5,666 bases of DNA from Nitrosomonadales bacterium (lineage in GTDB: Bacteria; Pseudomonadota; Gammaproteobacteria; Burkholderiales; SG8-41), in assembly GCA_009885185.1 (NCBI GenBank), contig VFLF01000710.1, positions 1-5,666 on the forward strand. Direction: 5' to 3'. Below, one piece after another: positions 5,445-5,666 of the stretch. Position numbers and translations under genes: made by a program. Numbering within the stretch: position 1 is the first letter of the stretch; the number at the start of each line of letters is the position of its first letter. Under the pieces are notes generated by a model, which had not been told where the DNA came from, did not search any database, and saw only the letters and a list, made by a program, of their open reading frames with translations.

Positions 5445-5666
5445 ATGCAAATCGTGCCATCGCCGGATGTAATCGGCGCCGAGATTCGGGATATTGATCT
5501 TGCGCAACCGCTGTCGGATGCCGACTTCGCGCGCGTCGAAGCGGCGTTCAACCGGCACGCGGTAATCTGCTTTCCCGCGCAACAGTTGAACGAGCCGCAA
5601 ATGATCGCGTTCGCGCGGCGCTTTGGCGAAGTGGAAAAGATTTTTCTCACGCACTACGCGCATCCC
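5445..5666 (+). CDS. TauD/TfdA-family dioxygenase, N-terminal part (cut by window end)
   Basis: Seventy-four codons of a gene that runs off the right edge. The protein begins MQIVPSPDVIGAEIRDIDLA, followed by PLSDADFARVEAAFNRHAVICFPAQQL, QMIAFARRFGEVE and a stretch ending LTHYAHP. This is the standard N-terminal layout of the TauD/TfdA family (GAEI..DL, a helix, a strand ending in F-x-x-Q, then FARRFGE). Family members use Fe(II), O2 and 2-oxoglutarate to hydroxylate substrates such as taurine, alkylsulfonates or aryloxy acids, often causing C-S or C-O cleavage. The HxD...H iron ligands would lie beyond the window, so activity cannot be judged. AAAGGA lies 8 bases before the ATG. It diverges from the CoA-transferase and may share control with it. 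Confidence 0.88.
   Translation, partial: MQIVPSPDVIGAEIRDIDLAQPLSDADFARVEAAFNRHAVICFPAQQLNEPQMIAFARRFGEVEKIFLTHYAHP

Noticed and set aside
5332..5460. N-terminal extension of the CoA-transferase to 5460
   Set aside because: The extra residues do not look like the family, would overlap the divergent dioxygenase start and the promoter, and the ATG at 5331 has its own ribosome site.

Overview
This is a GC-rich stretch (roughly 60% by eye) with strong Shine-Dalgarno sites and gene families common in the accessory catabolic regions of Proteobacteria. A betaproteobacterial (Burkholderiales-like) source is my best guess, but this is inference and no marker gene fixes the taxon. No RNA genes, mobile elements, CRISPR arrays or long repeats were found.

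Layout. From about 5331 down to 115, all genes lie on the minus strand with short gaps, so they look like one operon or a few overlapping transcription units. In transcription order they are: a CaiB/BaiF-type (class III) CoA-transferase (5331-4123), an alpha/beta-hydrolase-fold protein with Cys in the nucleophile position (4085-3360), an unrecognised 52-residue protein (3231-3073), a MATE-family efflux transporter (3021-1654), an SMP-30/gluconolactonase-like protein (1574-675), and the remnant of an FMN-dependent alpha-hydroxy-acid dehydrogenase (614-115). Diverging from the CoA-transferase, on the plus strand, is the 5' end of a TauD/TfdA-family 2-oxoglutarate/Fe(II) dioxygenase (5445 to the window end). 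The divergent gap between these two holds a perfect TATAAT hexamer bracketed by a 9-bp inverted repeat, a candidate control point for one or both directions.

How the genes may work together. A hydroxylating dioxygenase, an acyl-CoA-forming transferase, a hydrolase, a lactonase-like protein and a hydroxy-acid dehydrogenase are the kinds of enzymes used to break down an organic acid or lactone, and the MATE pump could export the compound or a toxic intermediate. The substrate cannot be read from the sequence. The last gene is broken twice: a frameshift at a homopolymer near the start, and an internal deletion that removes most of the catalytic barrel. That step is therefore lost or supplied elsewhere.

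The points most worth a second look are the doubly damaged dehydrogenase, the non-canonical catalytic residues of the alpha/beta-hydrolase, the inverted repeat around the divergent promoter, and the small unknown gene. I see no clear evidence for a wholly new system; this looks like an ordinary accessory catabolic cluster with several unusual details.
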